Position numbers and translations under genes: made by a program. The notes below the pieces were generated by a model. It was given only the letters and a program-made list of their open reading frames with translations. It was not told the DNA's origin and ran no database searches. Below are positions 47,896 through 55,986 of a DNA stretch of 64,000 nt, piece by piece. Each line of letters begins with the position of its first letter. Within the stretch, counting starts at the first letter, position 1. The stretch covers positions 1,054,001-1,118,000 of the forward strand of contig NZ_RWIU01000001.1 of NCBI RefSeq assembly GCF_003944765.1, written 5' to 3'. Source of the DNA: Hymenobacter perfusus (lineage in GTDB: Bacteria > Bacteroidota > Bacteroidia > Cytophagales > Hymenobacteraceae).

Positions 47896-48984
47896 CTACG
47901 GCAGCACGTTGAAGCTAACCACCTTCACACCGGGAGTTGCATTAAGCAGCTCGGTCATCAGCTGCCCGTGGGAGGCCCCGACGGCTACCACCACCCGGCG
48001 GGCACCCTGCTGGCGGGCCAGGCGCACCACGTTGGCGCACATGCCCTGGTTGCGCAGCAGCCATTGTGCTTTCATGGCCTTCACTTCTTCGGTGGGGAAG
48101 CCGGGCGCGCCGTACAGGGCCACGCCGCCGTAGAAGTTGGCGGGCTCATCTACCTCGGCATAAGCAGGGGCATTCAGGGCCTGGTAGACGGCCAGCGGGG
48201 TGTTGGTGGCGGGGCCGTAGTTGGCGTAAGCGGTGCCAGCGGCGTTCATGCGGCGCCAGGTGGTGGCTTCGGCCGAGGTGGAATCAAGCTTGAAGCGGGC
48301 ACCCAGGGCAGTTACCTGCTTGTCGGTCTGCTCCCAGGCGGCGCTCCAGGCGGCATCGTAGAGCTGGCAATCCATGGGGTATATCTGGGGGTGCTGCAGC
48401 TCGTAGGCCAGCGGAAAAAAAATCTTGTGGTACTCGCTGTTGGGCCGCACGAGGCGCTGCCGCTGCAAGGAGTCGGAGCCGCCGAATACGGTGTTGAAGT
48501 AGGCCAGCTCCTGCCCACCGAAGCGGGGCTTCATTTCCTGGTTGAGCAGGTAGAGCTGATACTCAGCATTGGCCCGGTCGAAGCCGAGCACATAGCTGCG
48601 GGCCAGGTCCATGCGGGTTTTGTGGTAGTAAGGGAAGCCAGCCAGCGCCTGCCGGGCCTTCTCCATCTGGCGCGCCGTAAGAGGCCGGGCTTTGGGGCTG
48701 CGCTGCTGCACAAACTGGCGGCGGGTCCGGAACATCCGGGGCGCGTAGCTGTCGGCGGGCAGCTGCTGCATTTCCGCGGCCGAGATATACTCGCCGAAAA
48801 TCATATCGGGCTTATAGGCTTTCAGCTTCTCGATGATGGGCCGGTAGCTGGCCGCGGGGTTGGGGTTGCCGTGCGAGGAAGCCACCACCACCACCTCAAG
48901 CGGCGCGGCAGACTGGGAACGGGCGGCCAGGGGAAGTGCCAGCAGCAGGCAGAACAGCAGGTGGCGGAGCGGGGAAAGCAGCAT
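47896..48984 (-). CDS. Secreted DUF5694/TraB-like protein
   Basis: This 362-residue protein has a signal peptide (MLLSPLRHLLFCLLLALPLAARSQ). It begins LEVVVVASSHGNPNPAASYR with KPDMIFGEYISAAE, and ends RRVVVAVGASHGQLMTELL, the paired SSHG ... GASHG pattern of the TraB/GumN/EreA-like fold to which DUF5694 belongs. Paired His/Glu residues suggest a metal-dependent hydrolase. The substrate is unknown. It is followed by def's terminator on the other strand, and is divergent from the LytS-type kinase. Confidence 0.78.
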   Translation of the reverse strand: MLLSPLRHLLFCLLLALPLAARSQSAAPLEVVVVASSHGNPNPAASYRPIIEKLKAYKPDMIFGEYISAAEMQQLPADSYAPRMFRTRRQFVQQRSPKARPLTARQMEKARQALAGFPYYHKTRMDLARSYVLGFDRANAEYQLYLLNQEMKPRFGGQELAYFNTVFGGSDSLQRQRLVRPNSEYHKIFFPLAYELQHPQIYPMDCQLYDAAWSAAWEQTDKQVTALGARFKLDSTSAEATTWRRMNAAGTAYANYGPATNTPLAVYQALNAPAYAEVDEPANFYGGVALYGAPGFPTEEVKAMKAQWLLRNQGMCANVVRLARQQGARRVVVAVGASHGQLMTELLNATPGVKVVSFNVLP

Positions 48985-49192
48985 AACGCAGGAGAAAGTA
49001 GGTGAGGTGGCAGAACTGATTCAAAGGTGCAGCCCCCGCCCGCCGGACGAAACTTTATTATTTCAACTACCCAAAACCAACTGCCAACTCCCCATCTGCC
49101 CGCCCGGAACCCGGCCGCCCGGTTCACAAGCCAAACCAGCGGATTCACATAATAAACCGCGCCCGCCGGACGGCTCCTGCTACTTTTAGGGC

Positions 49193-50209
49193 ATGACGAA
49201 ACGCCAACTCATCGGGCTGCATGTACTGGGCTGGGGGCTGTGGGCCAGCTACATCGGCCTGGGCTTCTACCTCGACCACGCGAAACGCTCGTTTGCCATC
49301 CTGACCTACACCCTGCTGCTGGTGGAGTGCGCGGAGTTTTACCTGGGCTACCTATGGGTGTTTCCGCGCTACCTGCGGCGCGGCCGGCTGCCGCAGCTGC
49401 TGCTGGGCGTAGCCGGTATGATGGGCGCGTTCATTACGCTGCGCTACCTGCTGGAAGAAGTGCTGCTGCCCGCCACCATAGGCATCAGCAACTACTCGCC
49501 CGATACCACCTTCAGCCACTACGCCCTCGACAATCTGTACTGGGGTACCTCCTACATGGTGCTGAGCGCGGCTGTATGGGGACTGGAAAATGCGTTTCGG
49601 CGGGAGCGGGAGCACCAGCAGCTGCAGCGCGAGAAAACCCAGGCCGAACTGGCCTTCCTCAAAACCCAGATCAACCCGCACTTCCTCTACAACACGCTCA
49701 ACTACCTCTACGCCGAAGCCTATCTGGTGTCGGAGCCGCTGGCCGACGCGGTACTGCGCCTCTCCGACCTGATGCGCTACATGCTCACGGAAAGCCCCGA
49801 CGGCACAGCCAGCCTGCAGCACGAAGTAGACTACCTGCACAACTACCTGGCCCTGCACCGGCTGCGGTTCGAGGACCGGTTTTTTGTGGAAATGGACGTA
49901 CAGGGTGCCGTCGATGGGCAGCGCATTGCGGCGTTGCTGCTGATTCCGTTCGTGGAAAACGCCCTCAAGCACGGCGTCACAAGCCGGCCCGAGTGCCCGG
50001 TGCGCATCAGTCTGCGCCTGCCCACGCCCCGGAAGCTGCAGTTTGAGGTCCACAACCACATCAGCCAGCACCAGAAAGATCCTACCACCGGCATCGGGCT
50101 GGGCAATATCCGGCGGCGGCTGGCGCTGCTCTACCCCGGCCGCCATCGCCTGGAAATCCGCAACGACGGCACCATGCACCACACGCTGCTGGAGCTGGAG
50201 TTGGGGTGA
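49193..50209 (+). CDS. LytS/YehU-type sensor histidine kinase
   Basis: This 338-residue kinase has four membrane helices in the first 130 residues and no separate sensor domain. The His_kinase region has His163 in INPHFLYNTLNYLY, and the ATP-binding part has FVENALKHGV and GIGLGNIRRRLALLY. It passes phosphate to the LytTR regulator that starts 112 bases downstream; the pair is a two-component system for an unknown envelope or chemical signal. The spacer carries GCGGAGGA words of the low-complexity type. Confidence 0.92.
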   Translation: MTKRQLIGLHVLGWGLWASYIGLGFYLDHAKRSFAILTYTLLLVECAEFYLGYLWVFPRYLRRGRLPQLLLGVAGMMGAFITLRYLLEEVLLPATIGISNYSPDTTFSHYALDNLYWGTSYMVLSAAVWGLENAFRREREHQQLQREKTQAELAFLKTQINPHFLYNTLNYLYAEAYLVSEPLADAVLRLSDLMRYMLTESPDGTASLQHEVDYLHNYLALHRLRFEDRFFVEMDVQGAVDGQRIAALLLIPFVENALKHGVTSRPECPVRISLRLPTPRKLQFEVHNHISQHQKDPTTGIGLGNIRRRLALLYPGRHRLEIRNDGTMHHTLLELELG

Positions 50210-50321
50210 AGTCCTTGCTATTTCCTGACGACGGTACCCGCAGAAGGCGCGGAGGAAAACGCGGAGGACGCAGCGCTGTTCTGGCGGCTATATTGCGGCC
50301 TCTACCTGCTGCCCGCCTGCT

Positions 50322-51053
50322 ATGCTCCGCTGTATTGCCGTTGATGATGAAGCCTACGCCAGCCGGTTGCTGGCCGCCTACATTCAGAAAATTCCGGGGC
50401 TGGAGCTGGCCGGCACCACCACCAACCCCATTGAGGCGCTACAGTGGGTGCAGGAAGGCCGCGCCGACCTCGTGTTCCTGGATATTCAGATGCCCGAACT
50501 GACGGGGCTGCAGTTTCTGAAGCTCTGCGGCAACAAGTGCAAAGTCATCCTCACCACCGCTTACCCCGAGTACGCCCTGGAGGGATACGAGCACGACGTG
50601 GTGGACTACCTGCTCAAGCCCATTGCCTTCGACCGGTTTCTGCGGGCCGTGCAGAAAGCCCAGGCTCTGCTGGCACCTGCGGCCCCGCCCCTACCCGTAG
50701 CTGCAACACCAGCGGCTACGGCGCCGACGGCCAACGGCTACCTGTTCGTGAAGGGCGAAAGCAAAAACAAGTTTGTGCGCGTCAGCCATGCCGATATTCT
50801 CTACGCTGAAGCGCTGGGCAACTACGTGACGCTCTTCGTGGCGGGCCAGCGCCTCATCACCTATCAGACGCTGAAGGAGCTGGCCGCCCAGCTGCCGCAG
50901 CCCCCGTTTCTGCGGGTGCATAAGTCGTTTCTGGTGTCCGTGGACAAGATCAGCATGGTGGACGGCAACACGGTTTACATCGGTGAGCAGGCCATTCCGG
51001 TGGGCGAAACCTACCGCGACAGTCTGTACCGGCTGGTGCGGGAGCGGGACTGA
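50322..51053 (+). CDS. LytTR family response regulator
   Basis: This 243-residue regulator has an N-terminal receiver domain with phospho-acceptor Asp54 (LVFLDIQMPELTG) and acid pocket DDE at 8-10, a Pro/Ala linker (about 120-140), and a LytTR DNA-binding domain (about 145-240: VRVSHADILYAEALGNYVTL ... LRVHKSFLVSVDKIS). It is the partner of the preceding kinase. The targets are unknown; the next gene, a secreted phospholipase-like protein, is a candidate by position. Confidence 0.93.
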   Translation: MLRCIAVDDEAYASRLLAAYIQKIPGLELAGTTTNPIEALQWVQEGRADLVFLDIQMPELTGLQFLKLCGNKCKVILTTAYPEYALEGYEHDVVDYLLKPIAFDRFLRAVQKAQALLAPAAPPLPVAATPAATAPTANGYLFVKGESKNKFVRVSHADILYAEALGNYVTLFVAGQRLITYQTLKELAAQLPQPPFLRVHKSFLVSVDKISMVDGNTVYIGEQAIPVGETYRDSLYRLVRERD

Positions 51054-51129
51054 GGCCAGCTGCCCCAGCCAGCAGTTGTCGGGCTCAGGAACTCCATGTA
51101 TCTTCCTCGCTCTATTCGCTGTATTCCAG

Positions 51130-52104
51130 ATGTCTATGCTTCGTATCCTGCTACTGCTTGGTTTCCTGCTGCTACTGCCGCTGCAACCCCGGGCCTGGGG
51201 ATTTTTCGGGCACCGGCTGATTAACCGGCTGGCCGTGTACACACTGCCGCCCGAAATGATTGGCTTCTACAAGGCCAACATCGACTACCTCACCGACAAT
51301 GCCACCCGCCCCGATTCCCGCCGCTCGGTGGTGCCCACCGAAGCCCCGCGTCACTTTCTGGACGTGGACGTGTACGGCGACTCGGCCCTGACCCGGCTGC
51401 CCCGCTCCTACGCCGATGCGGTAGCCCTGCTGGGCGAAGACTCTTTGCTGCGCCACGGCATTGTGCCCTGGCAGGTGGCCCGCATGAAAGGTCAGCTCAC
51501 GGCCGCCTTTCAGGCCCACGACACCGACCGGATTCTGCACCTCTCGGCCGATATGGGCCATTACGTGGCCGACGCCTGCGTGCCGCTGCACACCACCCAC
51601 AACTACAATGGCCAGCTGACCGGGCAGCGCGGTATTCACGGCCTCTGGGAAAGCCGCCTGCCCGAGCTGCTCAGCTCGGGCTACGATTTCTTCACCGGCC
51701 CCGCCCCTTACCTGGACAAGCCCACCGACGCCATCTGGGGCGCGGTGGCCCGCTCCAACGCCGCCGTGGACTCGGTGCTGCGGTTTGAGCGGGAACTGAG
51801 CCAGAAGATGCCTGAGGACCGCAAGTACGGCTTCGAGCAGCGCGGCAACCTCACGGTGCGCACCTATTCCCGCGACTTTGCCCGTGAGTACCACCAGCGC
51901 CTCAGCGGCCAAGTGGAGCGCCAGATGCGGCTGGCCCTGCGGCTGGTAGGCGCGTTCTGGTACACGGCCTGGGTAGATGCCGGCCAGCCCGACCTCGACA
52001 AGTTGCCCCGCACGCCCTCCGAGAAGGAACAGCAACGCCTGGCCCTCGAAGCCAAACAGCTGGATCAGGCCCCCGTGAAGGCCATAGTGGGCCACGAGGA
52101 CTAG
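51130..52104 (+). CDS. Secreted zinc-dependent phospholipase C / P1 nuclease-like protein
   Basis: This 324-residue protein has a signal peptide (1-22, MSMLRILLLLGFLLLLPLQ) predicted to be cut before Trp23 in RAWGFFGHRLINR. In this family the mature N-terminal Trp and nearby His bind one of three zincs, so the cut site itself supports the assignment. Further ligands are in RHFLDVD, HLSADMGHYVADACVPLHTT and GIHGLWESRL. The enzyme would cut phospholipids or nucleic acids outside the cell. It follows the LytTR regulator at 76 bases. Confidence 0.87.
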   Translation: MSMLRILLLLGFLLLLPLQPRAWGFFGHRLINRLAVYTLPPEMIGFYKANIDYLTDNATRPDSRRSVVPTEAPRHFLDVDVYGDSALTRLPRSYADAVALLGEDSLLRHGIVPWQVARMKGQLTAAFQAHDTDRILHLSADMGHYVADACVPLHTTHNYNGQLTGQRGIHGLWESRLPELLSSGYDFFTGPAPYLDKPTDAIWGAVARSNAAVDSVLRFERELSQKMPEDRKYGFEQRGNLTVRTYSRDFAREYHQRLSGQVERQMRLALRLVGAFWYTAWVDAGQPDLDKLPRTPSEKEQQRLALEAKQLDQAPVKAIVGHED

Positions 52105-52322
52105 CCGGGAGAAAAGTCAAAGAGAAAATTTCGAAAGTCAACGCCTGGTTTTGGGCGGAAGTGAAAGAGCAGCTGCCCCAGAAGAAAGCTGGTAGCCGAC
52201 GCACCTGAAACGGCCGGCCTGCGTATGGAAACCGCCCGTCCGGGCTGTTTCCGTTGTCCGTGCAGCCATACCGTCTACTTCGACTTTCGCCGTTTTCTCT
52301 TGGACTTCCCCGCCCTCTCCTC

Positions 52323-52694
52323 ATGAAAAGCCTCTACACCGTTCTGCTGCTCACCATTTCCAACCTGTTCATGACGTTTGCCTGGTACGGGCATCTGCAG
52401 TTCAAAAAAATCAGCTGGCTGCACGGACTAGGGCTGGTGGGCGTGATTCTGATTAGCTGGGGGCTGGCCTTTTTCGAGTACGTGTTTCAGGTGCCGGCCA
52501 ACCGCATCGGCTTCGAGGAGAATGGGGGGCCGTTCAACCTGTTTCAGCTCAAGGTGATTCAGGAGGTTATTTCGCTCACGGTGTTCACCATCTGCGCCGT
52601 GTACGTGTTCAAAACCGATAAGCTGGGCTGGAACCACCTGGTTGGGTTTGCGCTGCTGGTGGCGGCGGTGTACGTTATTTTCAGGAAGTGGTAG
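52323..52694 (+). CDS. DUF486 (DMT-type) small membrane protein
   Basis: This 123-residue protein has four membrane helices and starts MKSLYTVLLLTISNLFMTFAW. The order WYGHLQF, FFEYVFQVPANRIGFEENG and FNLFQLKVIQEVISL is the DUF486 signature. It belongs to the drug/metabolite transporter superfamily by fold, and the function is unproven. An upstream frame to 52254 is not used. Confidence 0.92.
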   Translation: MKSLYTVLLLTISNLFMTFAWYGHLQFKKISWLHGLGLVGVILISWGLAFFEYVFQVPANRIGFEENGGPFNLFQLKVIQEVISLTVFTICAVYVFKTDKLGWNHLVGFALLVAAVYVIFRKW

Positions 52695-52840
52695 TCGGTA
52701 ACTGTTATCCTGATTCCAGCTACCCACTACCACCAGCGCGGCTGAAGAAAAATTAATATCAGCTTCAGCCCGACCTTATCCGGCCGCCGAACCTTTGTAT
52801 CGTCCGCCGGGAACGAGCCCGCGGCCTACTGCTTTTTTCG

Positions 52841-53719
52841 ATGCAAACTGCACATAAACTTCTGCCGCTGCTGTTGCTGGCCGCCACGCTCCACACCGCC
52901 CACGCCCAACAAACCCCCAGCTCTGACCAGACCACCAAAACCAAGGTAAAAACCAAGCGAGCCACCTCGGCGGCCAGCGCCGTTGTCCCCGCTCCCGAAG
53001 GCGCACCGGCTCCTTTCCCCGGCGGCCCCAGAGGCCCACAGGGGCCCGCCGGCCCGAATGGTCCGCGGGCTGGCCGGGGCCCGCACCACCCCGGCGGCCC
53101 CCAAGGGCGGCCCCAGGCCCTGCGAGAGGTGAAAACCTACTCCGGCACGCTCAGCAGCTACACCACCAACCCCGAAGGACTATACGACGGATTTCTGGTC
53201 AACCTCAACGGCACGGCCACCCGCGTCCACTTTCCCCCGCACATGGCCAAAGCCCTGATGGCTGCCACCAAGCCGGGCCAAACCGTCCACTTTGAGGCCG
53301 TGGCCGGCCCCGCCTTCTCACTGCCGACTGCCACGGCTGCCACAGCTGCTGCCGCCGCGCCGCGCCTGGAGCTGGTGAGCGTGGGCGAAGGCACCACGGC
53401 CCTGCAACTCACGCCCCCCGTCCGGCCGGAGGCCACGGCCGCTACCACGGCCACGGCTACAACCGTCAGCGGCACCATTGCCCAGCTGCGCACCGATGAG
53501 CGGGGCCAGCTGCGGGGCCTGGTTCTGGCCGATAATACGCTACTACTGGTACCGCCGCACGTAGGTGAGCAACTGGCCGATAAGCTCAAAGTAGGCACCA
53601 GCATCCAGGCCACGGCCCTGGCCGTACCTGCAACGGAAGGCGTGGTAGCGGCCGATGCGCTACGCCGCCTCCGCACCCAAACCCTCACCATCAACGGCAC
53701 CCGGTTTCTGGTGAATTAG
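52841..53719 (+). CDS. Secreted protein with collagen-like stretch and a duplicated domain
   Basis: This 292-residue protein has a signal peptide (MQTAHKLLPLLLLAATLHTAHAQ), a Gly-Pro-rich collagen-like stretch (about 58-90: GGPRGPQGPAGPNGPRAG) and two similar beta-rich units, 100-155 (SGTLSSYTTN ... VHFPPHMAKALMAATKPGQT) and 209-262 (SGTIAQLRTDERG ... LVPPHVGEQLADKLKVGTS). The units look like small OB-type folds. It is directly upstream of the OmpR-type two-component genes, and may be linked to them. I do not recognise a family. Confidence 0.72.
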   Translation: MQTAHKLLPLLLLAATLHTAHAQQTPSSDQTTKTKVKTKRATSAASAVVPAPEGAPAPFPGGPRGPQGPAGPNGPRAGRGPHHPGGPQGRPQALREVKTYSGTLSSYTTNPEGLYDGFLVNLNGTATRVHFPPHMAKALMAATKPGQTVHFEAVAGPAFSLPTATAATAAAAAPRLELVSVGEGTTALQLTPPVRPEATAATTATATTVSGTIAQLRTDERGQLRGLVLADNTLLLVPPHVGEQLADKLKVGTSIQATALAVPATEGVVAADALRRLRTQTLTINGTRFLVN

Positions 53720-53809
53720 CCGGCAGAGCTGTTGTGGCGGTTCAAAAAATTCCTATATCGACCATGAAAACCCATCAGGCTGCTGCAACCTGCTTCTCCC
53801 TCATTGCCT

Positions 53810-54490
53810 ATGCGCGTTCTGCTGATTGAAGATGAAACCCGGCTGGCGGAGTTCGTGCGCCAGGGGCTGGTGCAGCACGGCCACGTAGTGGATGTGGCCG
53901 CCGATGGCCCTACCGGTCTGGAACAGGCCGCCCTGACGGCCTACGACGTGGTGCTGCTGGACATGATGCTGCCCGGCCAGAACGGGCTGGAAGTGCTGCG
54001 TAATCTGCGCCAGTTTGGCAACAATCCGCAGGTGCCGGTTATCATTCTGAGTGCGCTGTCGGATACCCGCCACGTAATTAGCGGGCTGGATGCCGGGGCC
54101 CAGGATTACCTGCGCAAGCCCTTCGAGCTGGATGAGCTGCTGGCCCGGCTCCGGGCGCTGGATCGGGTGCGCGCCACGCCGGCCGCCGCGCCGCTGCGCC
54201 TGCTGGATCTGGAGCTGGACCCGCTGCACCGGGCCGTGACGCGAGGGGGCCGACCCATCAGCCTTACCAACCGCGAGTTTGCCCTGCTGGAGCTGCTGCT
54301 GCGCCACGCCGGCCGCGTGGTGCCCAAAACCCGCATCGCCGAAAAAGTGTGGGAAGTGGATTACGACATGGGCTCCAACGTTATTGAGGTGCATATTTCC
54401 CAGCTGCGCCGTAAGCTCGACCGCGCCTTTCCTGACCAGCCGCCCCTGCTCGAAACCGTTATCGGCCACGGCTACCGGCTGCGGAGCTGA
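53810..54490 (+). CDS. OmpR-family response regulator
   Basis: This 226-residue regulator has a receiver domain with Asp51 (VVLLDMMLPGQNG) and a winged-helix DNA-binding domain (about 130-225: LTNREFALLELLLRHAG, VWEVDYDMGSNVIEVHISQL). The ATG at 53810 is preferred over a TTG 6 bases upstream. It is followed by its kinase at 77 bases. A 21-codon frame at 53764-53829 overlaps its start but is probably spurious. Confidence 0.93.
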   Translation: MRVLLIEDETRLAEFVRQGLVQHGHVVDVAADGPTGLEQAALTAYDVVLLDMMLPGQNGLEVLRNLRQFGNNPQVPVIILSALSDTRHVISGLDAGAQDYLRKPFELDELLARLRALDRVRATPAAAPLRLLDLELDPLHRAVTRGGRPISLTNREFALLELLLRHAGRVVPKTRIAEKVWEVDYDMGSNVIEVHISQLRRKLDRAFPDQPPLLETVIGHGYRLRS

Positions 54491-54567
54491 GCGGTTAATA
54501 AGCAGGGCTGATGACGGTAGCCCTGCGGCAGCCGACCGGCTTTTTCCCCTTTCCCTATCGATTCCGC

Positions 54568-55887
54568 ATGTCTTTACGCGCGCATTTACTGCTGGCTTTC
54601 GGGGCCGTAGTGCTGCTGACTACGCTGCTGGCCGGCGGCTACCAGTTCCGGCAACTGCGCCGGTTGCTCACCCAAACCGACGACGCCCGGCTACGCAGCC
54701 GGGCCGGGATGCTGCTACTGCGCACCGAAGCCGGCCCCGGCGCCCCCACCATCCCGCTGCCCGACCAGCCCGGCGAGCAGCTGCGGGTACTGTACCGCGC
54801 CCCCGGTTACGCCCCGCGGGAGCTGTTCCGCTCGGCCCACTGGCCCGCCGCCGGGACCACCGACTGGCGCGTGGTCCGGGCCCGCAAAGCCGCCAACCTA
54901 CTGCCCGCCGATGCGGTGGAGGTGTGGCTAGCCCATCCGGCCGCGCCTTTGCGGCGGCAGCTGCGGCAGGTATGGCAGGGACTGGCTTGGGCGGCAGGCG
55001 GCAGTCTGGTGCTGGCGGCTTTGCTGGCGGGGGCCGTGAGCCGGCTGGCGTTGCGGCCGTTGCGGCGTATTACGGCCCAGGCCCGCCGGATTCAGTCGGC
55101 CCCCGGCTTGGTGCAGCTGCCCGAGCCCACTACCGGCGACGAGGTGCAGGAGTTGGCCCGCACCCTCAACCAGATGCTGCGGCGGCTGCACGAAGGTGGG
55201 CAGTTGCAGGATAACTTTCTGGCCGCCGCCGCCCACGAGCTGCGCACTCCGCTGGCCACGTTGCGCACCGGCCTGAGCGTGGCTCAGGCCCGCCCCGACG
55301 TATCGGAGCCGCTGGCCCGGGAGCTGCGCGGCCATTTGGAGGAACTGCGCCGTTTGAGCAGCTTAGTCGATGATTTTCTGCTGGTGAGCCGGTTGCAGGC
55401 CCAGGCGCTGCCGCTGCACCTGGCCCCGGTGGCGCTGGATGAGCTGCTGCTGCTGGCGGCCGACCGGCTGCTGCCCCGCTTCCGGGAAGCCGGCCGGCCG
55501 CTGCATCTGCTCATAGATGAGGATACGCCCACTTACACCGTTTCGGCCGACGCGGACAAGCTGCTGACGGTAGTGCTGAACCTGCTGGAAAACGCGCTGC
55601 GCCACGCCCCGGCCGGCGCGGCCGTACACGCCACCCTGGCCCCGGCGGCCGGCGCGTACCAGCTAACCATCCGTAACCCCATAGCCCGGCCGCTGCCCGA
55701 CCTCGACCAGCTCACCGCGCCTTACTACCGCGCCGAGGTGCTCAGCGACGGGGCCGGACTGGGCTTGTGGCTCAGCGGACGCATTGCCGAACTGCACGGG
55801 GCCACTCTCCGGTTTGAGCAGCAAAACCTGGAATTTACCGTTGTGCTTGCGCTGCCGGCCGGGCCGACGGCTCCATTGGCTGAGTAA
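54568..55887 (+). CDS. Sensor histidine kinase (HAMP-containing)
   Basis: This 439-residue classical kinase has two membrane helices (about 9-25 and 142-162), a periplasmic loop between, a HAMP linker (about 160-210), a dimerisation domain with His223 (AAAHELRTPLATL), and an ATP domain with the N box LNLLENALRHAP and G box DGAGLGLWLSG. It is the partner of the OmpR regulator upstream. The signal is unknown; the short Pro/Arg-rich periplasmic loop has no known sensor fold. Confidence 0.93.
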   Translation: MSLRAHLLLAFGAVVLLTTLLAGGYQFRQLRRLLTQTDDARLRSRAGMLLLRTEAGPGAPTIPLPDQPGEQLRVLYRAPGYAPRELFRSAHWPAAGTTDWRVVRARKAANLLPADAVEVWLAHPAAPLRRQLRQVWQGLAWAAGGSLVLAALLAGAVSRLALRPLRRITAQARRIQSAPGLVQLPEPTTGDEVQELARTLNQMLRRLHEGGQLQDNFLAAAAHELRTPLATLRTGLSVAQARPDVSEPLARELRGHLEELRRLSSLVDDFLLVSRLQAQALPLHLAPVALDELLLLAADRLLPRFREAGRPLHLLIDEDTPTYTVSADADKLLTVVLNLLENALRHAPAGAAVHATLAPAAGAYQLTIRNPIARPLPDLDQLTAPYYRAEVLSDGAGLGLWLSGRIAELHGATLRFEQQNLEFTVVLALPAGPTAPLAE

Positions 55888-55986
55888 GCGCGCAGATAGG
55901 TCGAACCGGCGGCAACTCCCGGCCGCTATCTTCGTAGGAAACGCGCCCCGTCTCGTGGGCTCTCCCCGTTTCTACCTGCCTGCTAT

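Noticed and set aside
53764..53829. 21-codon frame (MKTHQAAATCFSLIAYARSAD) overlapping the OmpR regulator start
   Set aside because: Could be a leader peptide, but it is too short to support without conservation data.
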